A stretch of DNA of 64,000 bases from Diploptera punctata (GCA_030220185.1 JASPKZ010007796.1:868001-932000), one strand, 5' to 3'; positions 40,055-51,510 are shown, numbered from the stretch's first letter. Translations and numbers: made by a program. The notes: a model not told the origin generated them from the letters alone.

Positions 40055-40546
40055 TGCATGAATGTCAACAGAAAGCGCATGAGGGAGATAATATAAAACA
40101 TTTGTAACAATTGATTATACCACAAAAAAGAAAGCACTGTTTGCACTTTCTTAAACGAATTATTTTCCAGGAAATGACGCAGAAAAATATAATTGACATA
40201 TTTACATCATAGGACATCAGAAATTAATTAATACCTACAATGTTGGTTATAAATTTCTCCACTAGGGTGCATTCTTACAACATTGCGTTCCTTTGACAAT
40301 AAATAATATTATGATCTGGTTGCAGTGATGAACAAAACAAGCAAATGAAGCGTACCTATCGCTTCTCATTTGTTTTCAAACATCGCCGTTTACATTAAAT
40401 ATATAAATATTTTAAAATAACTATAGTTAAATAATGATTTGTGAGTAAACATCTTAATTGTATTCGTTAAATAGTCCTAACAAATGCCACTCTTGATTTC
40501 CAAATTCTCTAGATAAATTGGAAATCACTCATGGCATTACTTATGA
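40055..40546 (+). mobile_element. Helentron-like element, copy F, 5'-truncated
   Basis: Enters at GCATGAATGTCAACAG and runs to the subterminal TTCGTTAAATAGTCC, the complete hairpin (GCCACTCTTGATTTCC / GGAAATCACTCATGGC) and end TTACTTATGA. It clearly shows the 3' structure. Confidence 0.7.
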
Positions 40547-41159
40547 TAAATATTTAGCATAAATAATTGTAATTAAATATTTATACAAATCAATCTCAAA
40601 ATTAATCAATTCAATGTTATTAGAAAAAACGAAAGATCAGAAATCATCAATTAATCTATTGAAATCTTATTTATAAAATAAATGTATTTAATTTTTTTTA
40701 AAAGGAAGATTATGTCAAGCTGTCCCTATATCTATATTGCAAGAGCTACAAAATTTCGAATGGGAAATCGTTTCAATTCTGGAGTCGGTATTAATTGCCA
40801 TAAAGTGTTTTCATGTTCATGTCATAAAGTTTTTACATTTTTTTTGGTGCTGTCCTCAAGTGAAGAATACGTTCCTTGATGTAATTCTGATCAGTCTATT
40901 TTAAACTTCAGTTTTCACTCAAATCATATTGATTAAAGTCGCGTTTGAATGAAAAGGAATATATTTATTTATTCAATTTTGTTTTTGCTGCTAATTAACT
41001 TACAATACATTTTCATTCTATTTTGTTAACTTTGTTTAACCTATCACCTTATAGGTAATTTTTACATGCCACATGCTACCTGGGCCTTTATAGTGGTACT
41101 ACTTGTCGGAAGAGTGCAATATATTTTTAAATATTCACTAAATATAAATATAGAAAAAA
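40547..41159. other. Unassigned spacer
   Basis: No gene or repeat recognised. The 65-codon frame at 40682-40879 lacks any motif. Confidence 0.4.
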
Positions 41160-42480
41160 TATTCGAAAATTAAATTTTGTACGTAGTATTGACTTGTGAA
41201 TGAACAAGTGCTTGGCTTGGGTGCAGTTAAATTACAGAAATAATGCACATCATTTCAAGGTGTCGATCCTGTCAGGAGTAAAATTGTACTTGACAATAAC
41301 ATTTTGGAGCAGGTGAATAATTTTACATATCTAGGATGCAATATATCATATGAAGAAGAAAACCATGTAAATGAAAAATATCTAATTTTTTAAGAATTTT
41401 AGGGTTAATAAATTCTATCTTCAAACCACAGTTAGTCCAAAAACATTCAAGATTAAACGTGTATAAAACACTGGCTCTTCCAACTCTTTTGTATGGTAGC
41501 GAAGTATGGACATTGAAACAGAAGGATATACAGAGACTTAGATCTGCTGAAATGAGATACCTTCAGAGGACTGCAGGATACACACTACTAGATCACAAAA
41601 AAATGAAGACATCTTAGAAGAATTACACATGGAACCTTTAGAAAACAAAATTTCTGATTATAAGTCAAGATGGATGCAACATGTTCATCGAATGGAGATC
41701 ACAGAATACCCAAACAAATGTTAAGATATGAACCTGCAGGAAGAAGAAGAAGACCAGGACGTCCACTCAAAAGACTCTTAGATGGTGTTTCTCTTGAGGC
41801 CAAAACAGGTCAACAAATGGGCTAAATTCGTACATGTACTATGATGATGATGATGAAATAATGCACATAGAATATATACGTTATAAAGTTTCAGTAAAAG
41901 GGAGAGAAAAAACATACATTTAGGAATCAGTTAAAAAATATATTAAATAAATTCTGGAATATGAAAAGTAATAAAAAATAATACAAGTGAGAATAAAATA
42001 AAGAAAAAAAAAGATAGATTAATACCAAACTGAAGGAGGTAATTAAAGACATAACGAAATAGTATAAAACAAAACAAATTTAAGAGAAAATTTCAAAAAG
42101 TAAAATGTTCTTTGACACACAAAGAGTTAATGCAAATGAGAATTATATAAACAAAACAATATATAAAATATTAATATCAAAACAGTAGAAACAATACATT
42201 AGGAAATGAAAATATAAAACAAAATAGGTTACTACTTATTATTTTAAAATAATTAATTTAATTGCTTTATCAAATCTATGTTTAATTTGCTTATCTCTGG
42301 ATTGGATCTAATTAATTCATTATATAATGTGTCCAAGATATCTACTATGTCTAGATCCAGCCGTTGTGTAGAATTTAGGTACATGTAGCAAAAAAGTAAT
42401 ATTTAGTTTGGGGCTGTAAATCGTATGTTTCTCTCTTTAACTTCGTTTTATTTTTACGTAAATAACATATTATTTTTACG
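41160..42480 (-). mobile_element. LINE 3' UTR region interrupted by another LINE
   Basis: The minus strand shares segments with 9250-9640 (CTAATGTATTGTTTCTAC, TTTGGTATTAATCTATC, TTCTGTAATTTAACTGCACCC). The interruption at 41251-41854 is bounded by a target duplication. A short coding-like end may lie at 42240-42370 but is not readable with confidence. Confidence 0.55.
41251..41854 (+). mobile_element. ATG-tailed LINE insertion, 604 bp, with 14-bp target duplication
   Basis: GAAATAATGCACAT at 41237-41250 recurs at 41855-41868. The insert encodes DPVRSKIVLDNNILEQVNNF, a YLGCNISYEEE block, LALPTLLYGSEVWTLKQ, RRPGRPLKRLLDGVS and ends ATGATGATGATGAT. It has three or more frameshifts relative to the open copy at 59129-59692. 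Confidence 0.92.
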
Positions 42481-43935
42481 CTAACTAATTATAGATAGAT
42501 AGTTTTTATTGTCAAAAACAGTACAATATGTAAAGGGAACGTTTAACGGGCGGTAGTGCCGGGACAAGGACTATATCACTCAGGGTTGTGGATTTTCGCA
42601 GTGTGAATAAGGCGAGGAGCGAACTAAGGACACTGAGTACAATCAGGAGGCTTACACTTCTTGTAGATATATCTTTATTAATTACAGATGTAGCACAGGC
42701 GTTCAACTGTTACATTTGTCACATACCTTCTCCCGAGTATGGATATATATGGATATATTCCGGGATTTGTCACTTCGGAATAATATCAAGAGCTAATGGA
42801 GGTCGACACCGGACCAATTTTATTAATATTAAGGCGAATCTATCGCGATTTAACATACTGTTAAATACGGGTCTTCACTCGACCAGTAGTAAATTATTAT
42901 GTTGATATAACACCTCAATATTACAGGTTCGCCTATAATGCGATAAGCACACTGATGCTTTTAAAATTAACTTTTAAAACTTGCCGTAATTGGCCTAACA
43001 CATTTATTGTGTCTAATGGGTCGCTTGCCTGCGACCGGCGAAATATACGAGCCCGCACTGCCGCGGAAATCAAACAATTAATCCTGCGCGAGAGTCTTAT
43101 GTTAATTTTGCTCCTCTCGGGAATCCTTCCCAGAGAAGATTGCTCTCGCGATATTCGGAATATATCCATACTCCGTCTTAAAAACACAGTTTACAAAATC
43201 AATATTTTCATTGGCTGAACATATAATTAAAAAAACGCCTTACTCGCAGAATAATATTTACTTATGGACGCTGATTGGAAATTTAGGTTCCCACTCTATT
43301 TAGACCAGAATCTCGGGAAAATCATTGGTCCATGTATTTCCAGGGTGTGTTTTTCACATAGCTGGTGAGAAGTTAGCTAATGAAGCCGGAAATCGGTCAT
43401 TAATTTACAGAAAACAGATGGACATACTTTTTGGCTACTGTTGTCATCTCAACGGGCGGTCTAGTGGTCTTCGACACCGAAGACTGACCGTCATTTATCT
43501 CTCTGGAAGGATGACTTCCAGAGCCGGACAAGGGACATTTCCAGTCTCTGGAGACCTTTTTACTAGAGAAACAATTCGTTCCGGCTGTAAAACTGTTTAC
43601 TTACAAAAACTTGAGATGCAAAGCGACAGATTGAGTAAAAGATTCTCACGAAACCTTTTTTTGGACAGTGATACTACATATTTAATAATGATGTTTAATA
43701 ATAAAATTAATTAGTGCAGTTATTTCTGCTACAAATGTAAAAAACATTAATTAATAATATTACTAACTGTGGTGTCTCAACCACTTAATGTTAAAATATT
43801 TATGAGCCATGGGATGAGGGTTCAAAATCAATAATGATTTAATTGTTCTTTTGAATTCCGAAACAGGAAGTTTCTTTATGTCATCTGCAAGACTAATAAA
43901 CATATTCATAGATGCCACCTCTTAACTATACATTA
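42481..43935. other. Unassigned region with GC-richer patches and hairpins
   Basis: Frames of 105, 87 and 129 codons on the plus strand have no recognisable domain. At 43467-43552 three adjacent stem-loops (GTCTTCG/CGAAGAC, CTCTGGAAG/CTTCCAGAG, TCCAG/CTGGA) are followed by TTTTT at 43556. AACGGGCGGT occurs at both about 42546 and 43451. It could be a structured RNA or repeat, unproven. Confidence 0.35.
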
Positions 43936-44745
43936 CTAGCTAATACCCGGCGTGTGCTGCTACGCCTAAATAAACGCAAATTAATGTGTTTTTATGTTTA
44001 GTTGAATAAGTAAAAGGAAAAATAATTATAAATTTACATTTTTTTAGATAAACCGTGCTGATTACCCGGCGTTGCCCGGGAATCTACTTATCCCGATCTT
44101 CTTGGCATAAGTGAGCTGATAGACAAAAATTAATGTACTTCTTATGATTAGTTGAATAGGTAAAATGAAAAATAATTATAAATGTATATCATGATTATTT
44201 TAAGATTCTCCGTACTGATTACCCGGTGTTGCCCGGGAATCTACTTATCTCGATCTTCTTGGCATACGTGAGCTAAAAGACAAAATTCGTTATTGTGAGT
44301 TATCTATTAAAGAATACCCGCCATGTGCTGCTATTCTTGCACAGGAATCTACATATTTGTCTCGATCTTCTTGGCATCAATGAAAGACAAAAATGTTTAT
44401 TGTGATTTATCCATAAGAGATAAACATATGCTGTCGCGGACATTTTTTGTAGAGCTTTTTGATATATTCAATTCTCTGTATATTAATTTTGAGTATTTGT
44501 TATGGTTTAGACAGCGTAAGCTATTTAAGCGTCCAAAGAGCTACTTTTTTCACGTTTTCCACTACAAAGGGCGATTTTTAAGGATGTAGGAGTTGAGTAT
44601 CACAAAACTCTTACAGCTTATATTCATTCCGGGAATATCCTGAACATTTTGCAAAAAGTCCCATCACAATCGGATCAACGGTATGGCCGCACATAAAGTA
44701 CGAACAAACAAACAAACAAACAAACATTAATTTTTATATATTAGA
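43936..44745 (-). mobile_element. Non-autonomous Helitron, complete, 810 bp
   Basis: On the minus strand it starts after A with TCTAATATATAAAAATTAATG and ends GGGTATTAGCTAG followed by T. So 5' TC, 3' CTAG (CTRR) and insertion between A and T are all present. Near the 3' end, hairpin-forming CCCGGGCAACGCCGGG-type motifs recur at about 44065, 44222 and (degenerate) 43950. No Rep/helicase is encoded. Confidence 0.8.
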
Positions 44746-45433
44746 TTTAAATATATATTGTAATTATTCCTCGTGTGAAGAGCTATACAGTACGTATATT
44801 TGTTTAAATTCTTATTTATGTAATGTAGATATGTACATTGATGCCACAGAAAGAATCCTAATTTTATAAAAATGATTTACATTATGTTCTATTACTGTTT
44901 CCACTATTTATTCTACTAGCATTTTCTGAAGAATATGAATACGGACTTATCGAGGCCTTAGGTTCCATTTTACTTTCACTACAGCAGCCCTCAGTATGGT
45001 ATCTTAATTAATGTACAGCTGACGTCACTAGCTTGTATAAAGTTGTAAATCCGTCAAGATACCACGTTACAATGGATTAAAAAATAAAGCTCTTTACGAA
45101 TTTAATCTTCAAAACAAGGTGTGGAAAAAGAGACAGTCAACGAGCGGATAATAACTGGAGGAACACGGGGAAAAAAAGGCTGTGTCAACGATCCAGCGCA
45201 GTTATTTTTTTAAAAACAAAAGATAACGAATAATATAGAATTTTAAAATAATTTCCTACATTTTGGTTTTCTTTTCTTTAAAGTTACTTTAATACCCTTC
45301 TTATTCTGTTTCTGTATTGTGAAAACATCTTGACTATTATTTGTGTACAATCACTGACAAAAGAGGATTTGTTCCTACAAGGAATACTTTTCTCGGAAAT
45401 TTTGTTTTGACTGTCACTTGGATAGTATTATTA
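44746..45433. other. Unassigned spacer
   Basis: AT-rich. No recognised element. Confidence 0.4.
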
Positions 45434-46142
45434 TCATAAGTAATGCCACGAGTGATTTCCAATTTATCTAGAGAATTTGGAAATCAAGAGTGGCATTTGT
45501 TAGGACTATTTAATGAATAAAATTAAGCTGTTTACTAACAAAACATTGTTTAACTATAGTTATTTTAAAATATTTATGTATTTAATGTAAACGGCGATAT
45601 TTGAAAACAAATGAGAAACAATTGGTACGCTTCATTTGCTTCTTTTGTTCATCACTGCAACCAGATCATATTATTTATTGCCAAAGGATCGTAATATTGT
45701 TAGAATGCACCCTAGTGGAGAAATTTATAACCAACATTATAGGTATTAATTAATTTATGATGTCCTATGATGTAAATATGTCAATTATATTTTTCTGCAA
45801 CGTCATTTCCTGGAAAATAATTCGTTTAAGAAAGTGAAAACAGTGTTTTTTTTTGTGGTATAATCAATTGCTACAAATGTTTTTATATTACCTCCTGCAT
45901 GCGTTATTTGCTGACATTCATGCACTATATATACAATCTGGTAGCCATATTTCATGGAGAGTCAGTCACTGCAAAATAATGATATGACCTATTCAGAATG
46001 TTAAAAAGCAGGAGCTTTCTTTAATATGATAAACTTCGATTGATAAATCCGAGGTGAAACACGACTGTGATTGGTTGTAAATAAAAAATCATTGAAATGT
46101 GATTGGTCATTGACTCCCATTTGGAGCATGAGTTAAATAGTC
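45434..46142 (-). mobile_element. Helentron-like element, copy G
   Basis: Full length, with the 3' hairpin at 45434-45500 and the 5' GACTATTTAACTCATG terminus at 46142. It is joined directly to copy H. Confidence 0.68.
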
Positions 46143-46425
46143 ATAAGTAATGTTACGAGTGATTTCCAAATCAATATAAATTTACGAAGTGAGGAGTGTA
46201 ATTTATCCAGAGGATTTGGAAATCAGGAGTGACATTTGTTAGGTCTATTTAACGAATAAAATTAAGCTGTTTACTAACAAATAATTATTTAAATGTAGTT
46301 ATTTTAAAATGTTTATATGTTTAATGTAAACGGCGATGTTTGAAAATAAATCAGAGATGTGTGATTATGTCTCTTGTTTCATTCATTGCAACTTGATCAT
46401 ATTATTTATTGCCAAATAGGATCGC
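46141..46425 (-). mobile_element. Helentron-like element, copy H, 3' part
   Basis: Begins with TCATAAGTAATGTTACGAG exactly where copy G ends, giving a head-to-tail tandem. Truncated near 46425, where the repeat described next begins. Confidence 0.65.
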
Positions 46426-46583
46426 AAAGTGTTTGAAATTATAAATGCCTGTCTCTCGGAAACCTTGCGTGATGGAGAAAAACCGATATCATATTTGAAT
46501 TCAGGAGAAAAAGTACCATCAGAATCACATATTTTTCTTTCTGAGACAAAAAAGTGTCTTCTTTGTTGCTCAGTGTTATTTAC
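46426..46583 (+). repeat. Second copy of the 1828-1985 repeat
   Basis: AGTGTTTGAAATTATA, CCTGTCTCTCGG and GATGGAGAAAAACCGATATC are all shared with few changes. Confidence 0.6.
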
Positions 46584-46644
46584 CTTTTCAATACTATTAC
46601 TCCTTTTTCGAAATAAGAAAATTTGAGTATTCTGTGGAAAAGTA

Positions 46645-47550
46645 CGAGTGTGAATCAAATATAAACCGGAATTATTGTTTACAATTTTATTGAATTAACA
46701 AAAAATACAAAACCACCACCTCATTTTCTACATAGTCTCCTGCATTTCCAACACACTTTTGCCATCGAGTTGGCACTTTTTGATGCCGTCCTTGAAGAAC
46801 GAGGGATGACGTGTAGTCAGCCATTTTGCGCACAAACTCCTCTACCGCTGCATTGTCACCAAACCGCCTTCCTCCCAGGTCTGCTTTCAGTGGCCCAAAC
46901 AAATAGTAGTCACAGGGTGACAAATCTGGACTGTAAGGAGGATGTTCCAGAGGTGTTCAATGCATTTTCGTCAGTTTTTCGTCACTTTTTTTTGTTCCTG
47001 GCTGAGGAGCCGAGGAACCCACCTGGCAGACAATTTTGGGAATTTGAGTTCATCACTGATGACGGTTTGAACACTTCCGAAGCTTATTCCAACGTGTGAA
47101 GCAATTTCAGAAATTGTTACGCGCCGATCCTCCTCAATAAGGTCCCGTACAGCACGAATGTTGTCTGCAGTGATGCTTGTTCATTGCCGTCTTTGGTGGG
47201 GCTCATTTTGCACTGAATCCCGGCCCGCTAAAATGTTTTTGCGCCAATCATACACCTGCGTCTTCGAAAGGGTTGCTTCCCCGATCTGCGCATGGAGCCT
47301 TCTCAAAATTTTAGAAGGTTTAGTGCCTTCTTTCGCCAAAAACTTAATAATAATAATGCGTTGTGCAACAGACGTGTGTACATCTTGCTCGCTCATGGCG
47401 TACTGAAGCAAGCGGCCGCTCTTCGGAGTGCGACACATCAAGATCCCTACTCCAGACACCCCCACCAACTTTCCCTCCAAACCGCAACCTTTGCAGTTCG
47501 CTACCAGAGCCTCCAGATACAAATTCCGGTTTATATTTGATCCACCCTCG
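46645..47550 (-). mobile_element. Internally deleted mariner-like transposon, 906 bp
   Basis: Inverted ends CGAGTGTGAATCAAATATAA (left) and CGAGGGTGGATCAAATATAA (right), each flanked by TA (46643-46644, 47551-47552). Same family as 1-492. Confidence 0.92.
46687..47396 (-). pseudogene. Mariner-like transposase, internally deleted
   Basis: Starts MSEQDVHTSVAQRII at 47396. The helix-turn-helix half continues to EIASHVGISFGSVQ with one nonsense codon after HQRRQ (position near 47183). It runs on to SQEQKKVTKN and then jumps directly to a PPYSPDLSPCDYYLFGPLK-like block near 46900. The segment that should hold the first two catalytic acids (D...D) is absent, so only the last Asp remains. The C-terminus reads RWQKCVGNAGDYVE. 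The product cannot catalyse transposition, but the termini could be mobilised in trans. Confidence 0.88.
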
Positions 47551-47627
47551 TAAAAGTGTTGGGTTCTGAAAAATCAAGATTAGCCCGTTTAGCCAAATTA
47601 ACTCAAGCTTCAGATAAATGATAAAAA

Positions 47628-47972
47628 AACTGCTGTGGTTTCGAGGTAACGTGCTGCCTTGTTACGCAGTGGGCCCGGGTTCGATACCGGTTGGGACAAG
47701 TTTCCTGGATGAGGTGTTTTTTTCACTTATAAGACACATGTCATGAAACTTTAAGTCCCAAACGGTCCCTGAACATCATTTGGCCATCATAATCTTCATC
47801 ATTATTATTCGTTTCAGATTAAGCTTAGGATTAAGGACTCTCCTGGCGCACCACTATCATCATCACCCATCATATTATTGGAGCACCTCACAATTTACAA
47901 TTGAGTTACAATTAAGCGAATGCCAGAAGTAATACCAAAAATGTCGAAATTAGAACCTGGGGCATTGGATAA
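47628..47972 (+). mobile_element. SINE-B, type-2
   Basis: Head CTGCTGTGGTTTCGAGG with B box CCCGGGTTCGATACCGG, body with AAGACACATGTCATG, then type-2 tail GGACTCTCCTGGCGCACC to ACCTGGGGCATTGG. Part of the tail between 47880 and 47935 is replaced or diverged. Confidence 0.75.
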
Positions 47973-48626
47973 AAAAAAATACTGTATTAACGACATATTA
48001 TTAATGAATTGCGCTAGCATTGAAAAATATGTAAATAAGATTTAAAAAAAATATGAATTGAAGTATAATATAGGAGGTTGAATTCGCTATTGGTAGTTGC
48101 TGGAATTCAGAATCGATGTTAGTAAACATCGACCTAGTTTTGTGCATAATGGAGAACAAACTTGAGATATTTATCGTCAATGCTGACACGTGACTAAACA
48201 GATAAAATGAGAGTTTACATTTGTCAGAACACTTTTCACGCTAAGCACTGAATAGACCCGTAATTTAAGCAATTTGACTTCAGTAATATTTAATATAGTG
48301 TAATATTTTTTTATCTGAAAAATAAATAATTTAGTTTATGCTTGTTGGGTTTTATAACATCGTAAGCTACAGCGTTTGAAAAAAAAATGATGGCGCAACT
48401 CTTGATAGTTAAGAGCTTTGAAGAGCGATTCACACCAGTAAGTTGTTACGTGCACTTTCTCCTTTGAGTTAAAGTCTTCCTTCATGCAGTATTTGTACCG
48501 TTTGCTTCAGTGGAGCAGTCTTGCGACGACGCAACGCTGGCCCACGTTCGAAGAGGAAGATTTTTTTTAATAACGTTAAATTTCATAATGCCTACACGTT
48601 ACTAAAGTTCGTTAAATAAATAAATT

Positions 48627-48628
<2 letters not shown>
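47973..48628. other. Unassigned spacer
   Basis: No gene or repeat recognised. Confidence 0.4.

Positions 48629-48671
<43 letters not shown>
48629..48671. repeat. (TA)n microsatellite
   Basis: Pure TA run left of a tRNA-like unit. A matching run lies at 48801-48829. Confidence 0.9.
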
Positions 48672-48675
<4 letters not shown>

Positions 48676-48687
48676 AGAAAAAAGAAT

Positions 48688-48761
48688 GCTTGAGTCGGGA
48701 TTTGAACTCGAGTCTCTAAAGTCTGTACCTTTAGCGCTCTAACCAACTGTGCTAGCCAAGA
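48688..48761 (-). tRNA. tRNA-like sequence, anticodon loop GTACAGA
   Basis: Minus strand: A box TAGCACAGTTGG, anticodon stem TAAAG/CTTTA around GTACAGA, B box AGTTCAAATCC. The acceptor pairs only partly (TCTTGGC/CTCAAGC). It has the same loop as the palindromic elements but different stems. Flanking AAAAGAAAAAAGAATG and TTTTTTTATTTATAAT mirror their A/T stems. Confidence 0.5.
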
Positions 48762-48797
48762 ATTCCAAGACAAACATACATTTTTTTATTTATAATA

Positions 48798-48800
<3 letters not shown>

Positions 48801-48829
<29 letters not shown>
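48801..48829. repeat. (TA)n microsatellite
   Basis: TA run right of the tRNA-like unit. Confidence 0.9.
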
Positions 48830-48831
<2 letters not shown>

Positions 48832-48832
<1 letters not shown>

Positions 48833-49115
48833 TAGCTAATACCCGGCGTGCGCTGCTACCCCTAAATAAAAGAAAATTAATGTGTTTTTGTGATTAGTTG
48901 AATAAGCAAAAGGAAAAATAATTATAAATTTATATTTTTAGATACCCCGTGCTGATACCCGGCGTTGCCCTGGAATCTACTTATCCCGAGCTTCTTGGCA
49001 TAAATAAGCTGAAGTATGAAAATTAATGTTTTATATTTAGTTAAATAAGTGAGAGGAAAAATTTATATCGTAATTATTTTTAGACATCTTGTGCTGTTTA
49101 CCCGGATATGTAAGG
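48832..49115 (-). mobile_element. Helitron 3'-end fragment
   Basis: CTAGCTAATACCCGGCG, and later TACCCGGCGTTGCCCTGG, match the 3' end of 43936-44745. The 5' part is missing. Confidence 0.7.
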
Positions 49116-49172
49116 ATAAAATAATGTTTGGTTTCTTATAATTAAACGATTAGTTGACATTTCTTCTTTCGT

Positions 49173-49303
<131 letters not shown>

Positions 49304-49721
49304 TAGTTTAAAAAAGTACTCTGAAAGAATCTAGTTGTAAAATGTATTTATCATTAATAATGCAAGTTTCATTACTGGTGTCTAGAGTTGTATAGTTATT
49401 TGAAGGTACATGTGAGTGCAGTGGCACCAGAGAAAATGTACAGAATTAATTGGAGTTGTAAAGTGTCAGGTGACAGTTGAAGCTCTGTATGCAATACTAC
49501 ATAATTCATCATTTGTCGGGTAAGCGATGGACGTCACTAACTCAATAAGTACAGATCTTACTAAAGTATTCTGAAAAATTGTTAAATCAACTAAATTATT
49601 TTACTTCATTTCCATAGAACGTTACAGTTATTCAGGAGACATGCTGAAAATTGATTTAACTTTTATTGCGTATTAAGAACCTGAAAAGAATTATATTTGG
49701 ATGTAAGAAAACAATTTTTTT
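49304..49721. other. Unassigned spacer
   Basis: No recognised feature. Confidence 0.4.
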
Positions 49722-50104
49722 TTACAAATGCCCCAGGTTGCCTTTCGACATTTCTGGTGTTCTCTCCTGGCATGGCGTACTTGTAACCCACTTCTGTGGT
49801 TGGGGCGCCTGGAAGGCGGGGTTATGTTGCGCCGGTGATATGATGGGTGATGATGATGATAGTGGTGCGCCAGGAGAGTCCCTAATCATAAGCTTAATCT
49901 AAGATGAATATGAATGATGATGTTTGCGATGGCCATATGATTTCGGGGACCGCTTGAGCCTTAAAGTTTTCCTGACATTTGTCTTACAGGTGAGGAAAAA
50001 CCCCGATGAAAACCTCACCCAGAGAAACTGTCCCAACCGGGGATCGAACCCGGGCACGCTGCGTGACAAGGCAGCACTCTACCTCGAGACCACAGTGGTG
50101 GACA
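49722..50104 (-). mobile_element. SINE-B, type-2, full length
   Basis: Runs on the minus strand from GTCCACCACTGTGGTC through a perfect B box (GGGTTCGATCCCC), the body, and the type-2 tail to CAACCTGGGGCATTTG. Best intact type-2 copy. Confidence 0.85.
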
Positions 50105-50132
50105 GAAAACAAAATATTGTATACTGCATTTT

Positions 50133-50600
50133 GTCTTCTTCTTCTTCTTCTTCCTTCCAAGTATTAGGCCAAGGCCTGTTACGATCCTATAGAAAATTTT
50201 CCCTCCAGCGTTTCATAGGACGGCCCAGTGATCTTCGTCCTCTTGGTTATAATTATAAACAGCTTTGGGGATCCGATTTTAACTCATTCTTTCAAGATGG
50301 TGTTTCCAATTTAGTTAGTACTGTTTAATATATTCCAAAATTGGCGTAGTCTTCAATTCTTTTAAGATATCGGTGTTCCGTTTCCGATCCCATCTGGTGT
50401 AACCTGCTGTTCTGCGCATGAATCTCATTTCACAAGCCGTTATTCTGCTTTAATGTTGTTTTTTTAGTGTCCATGCTTCACTACCATAGGTCAACACTGG
50501 TCTAGCCAAAGTGTTATATAAACGTAATCTGGTGTTTTTTTGTACAAGGGATGGTTTCATAACTTGATTAATAATTCCTAAACTTTTATTATAAAATTGT
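50133..50600 (-). pseudogene. LINE polymerase C-terminal fragment with GAA tail
   Basis: Minus strand gives a GYTRWDRKRNTDIL-like block, PRGRRSLGRPMKRWRENFL and DRNRPWPNTWKEEEEED, with frameshifts upstream. A GAAGAAGAAG tail lies at 50133-50152. Matches 53470-53645. Confidence 0.75.
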
Positions 50601-50725
50601 AAAATTGTAAAATTTTCAATAATTTGTTAATCATTTATTTTTTTTACTAATGTGCATAAAAATATACTATCAATGATAATAATTTAAGGTAAATTGTATA
50701 TTCTATCAATATGAGAAATATGATA

Positions 50726-51510
50726 CAGGGTGTGGCGTAAGTCAGTTAACCACTGCATATGGTTGTAAGGGGGAAAAAAAAAAAACAAATTGGTTGAAAC
50801 TGGGGTTTGAATATGGGGCCTTCAGAATATAAACTCAAACACTACCGGTACTGCTTGAGGTAATTTGTTATCTAGGGAATACGTATTGTTCAGTTTCATG
50901 TCTATAAACGTGACTGCCAATGGGTATCTTTGAATGTTAAGAAATTAAATGATGGTAGAATTTTACAACAGCCCGATGTTTGAAGCAGCAAGAAAGAGAA
51001 GCAACCTTGTTTGTCAGCAAGATGGTGCCCCACCACTATGGATTCAACGTCCGTGTATTTTTAGATAATGCATTTTTAGATGACCATTTTGAAGAGTGGA
51101 TTGGAAAGTGTATTAAAATCGTTAGCCACCTGTATCACCAGAACTCACGTCATATCCAATGTGGGTAATTTTGAAGAACAAAGTTTTCAGTACAAAACCA
51201 GTAACCCCGCAACATTTACGGGATTTGATTGAGCAGGAATTCGAAAACACGTTTGGTAATAATGGGAAATTGTCTGATAACATCTGCACTTCAGTGTTAA
51301 AACAATATTATATGTGCTTAAACAACTATGGAGATCACTTTGAACAATTTTGTATATTCATGTATCGAAATGTACATATTCAACAAAAATCTTCAATCAG
51401 ATGTAATAAGCTACAGAAAATAATATATTTGCATTTTTGTATATTCATGTATCGAAATGTAAATTCAACAAAAATCTTCAATCAGGATTTTGCTAGTTTA
51501 TAAAATTTAA
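50726..51510 (+). pseudogene. Degenerate mariner-family transposon with one terminus
   Basis: The left end CAGGGTGTGGCGTAAG follows TA (50724-50725). Plus-strand reading gives CQQDGAPPHYGFNVRVFLDN (second catalytic Asp), a diverged EEWIGK, then VTPQHLRDLIEQEFEN and YYMCLNNYGDHFEQF, the expected C-terminal order. The SPDLTPLD block is not recognisable and frames are broken. The right inverted repeat is not found. The same terminus recurs at 7013-7157. Confidence 0.65.

Noticed and set aside
42588..43714. Plus-strand frames of 105, 87 and 129 codons suggesting a small gene
   Set aside because: No domain, no splice-linked continuation and no conserved motif could be seen. They are kept only as an unassigned region.
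47344..47577. Frames across the 5' leader of the deleted mariner
   Set aside because: The same leader in the copy at 1-492 does not keep the frame, so it is untranslated sequence.
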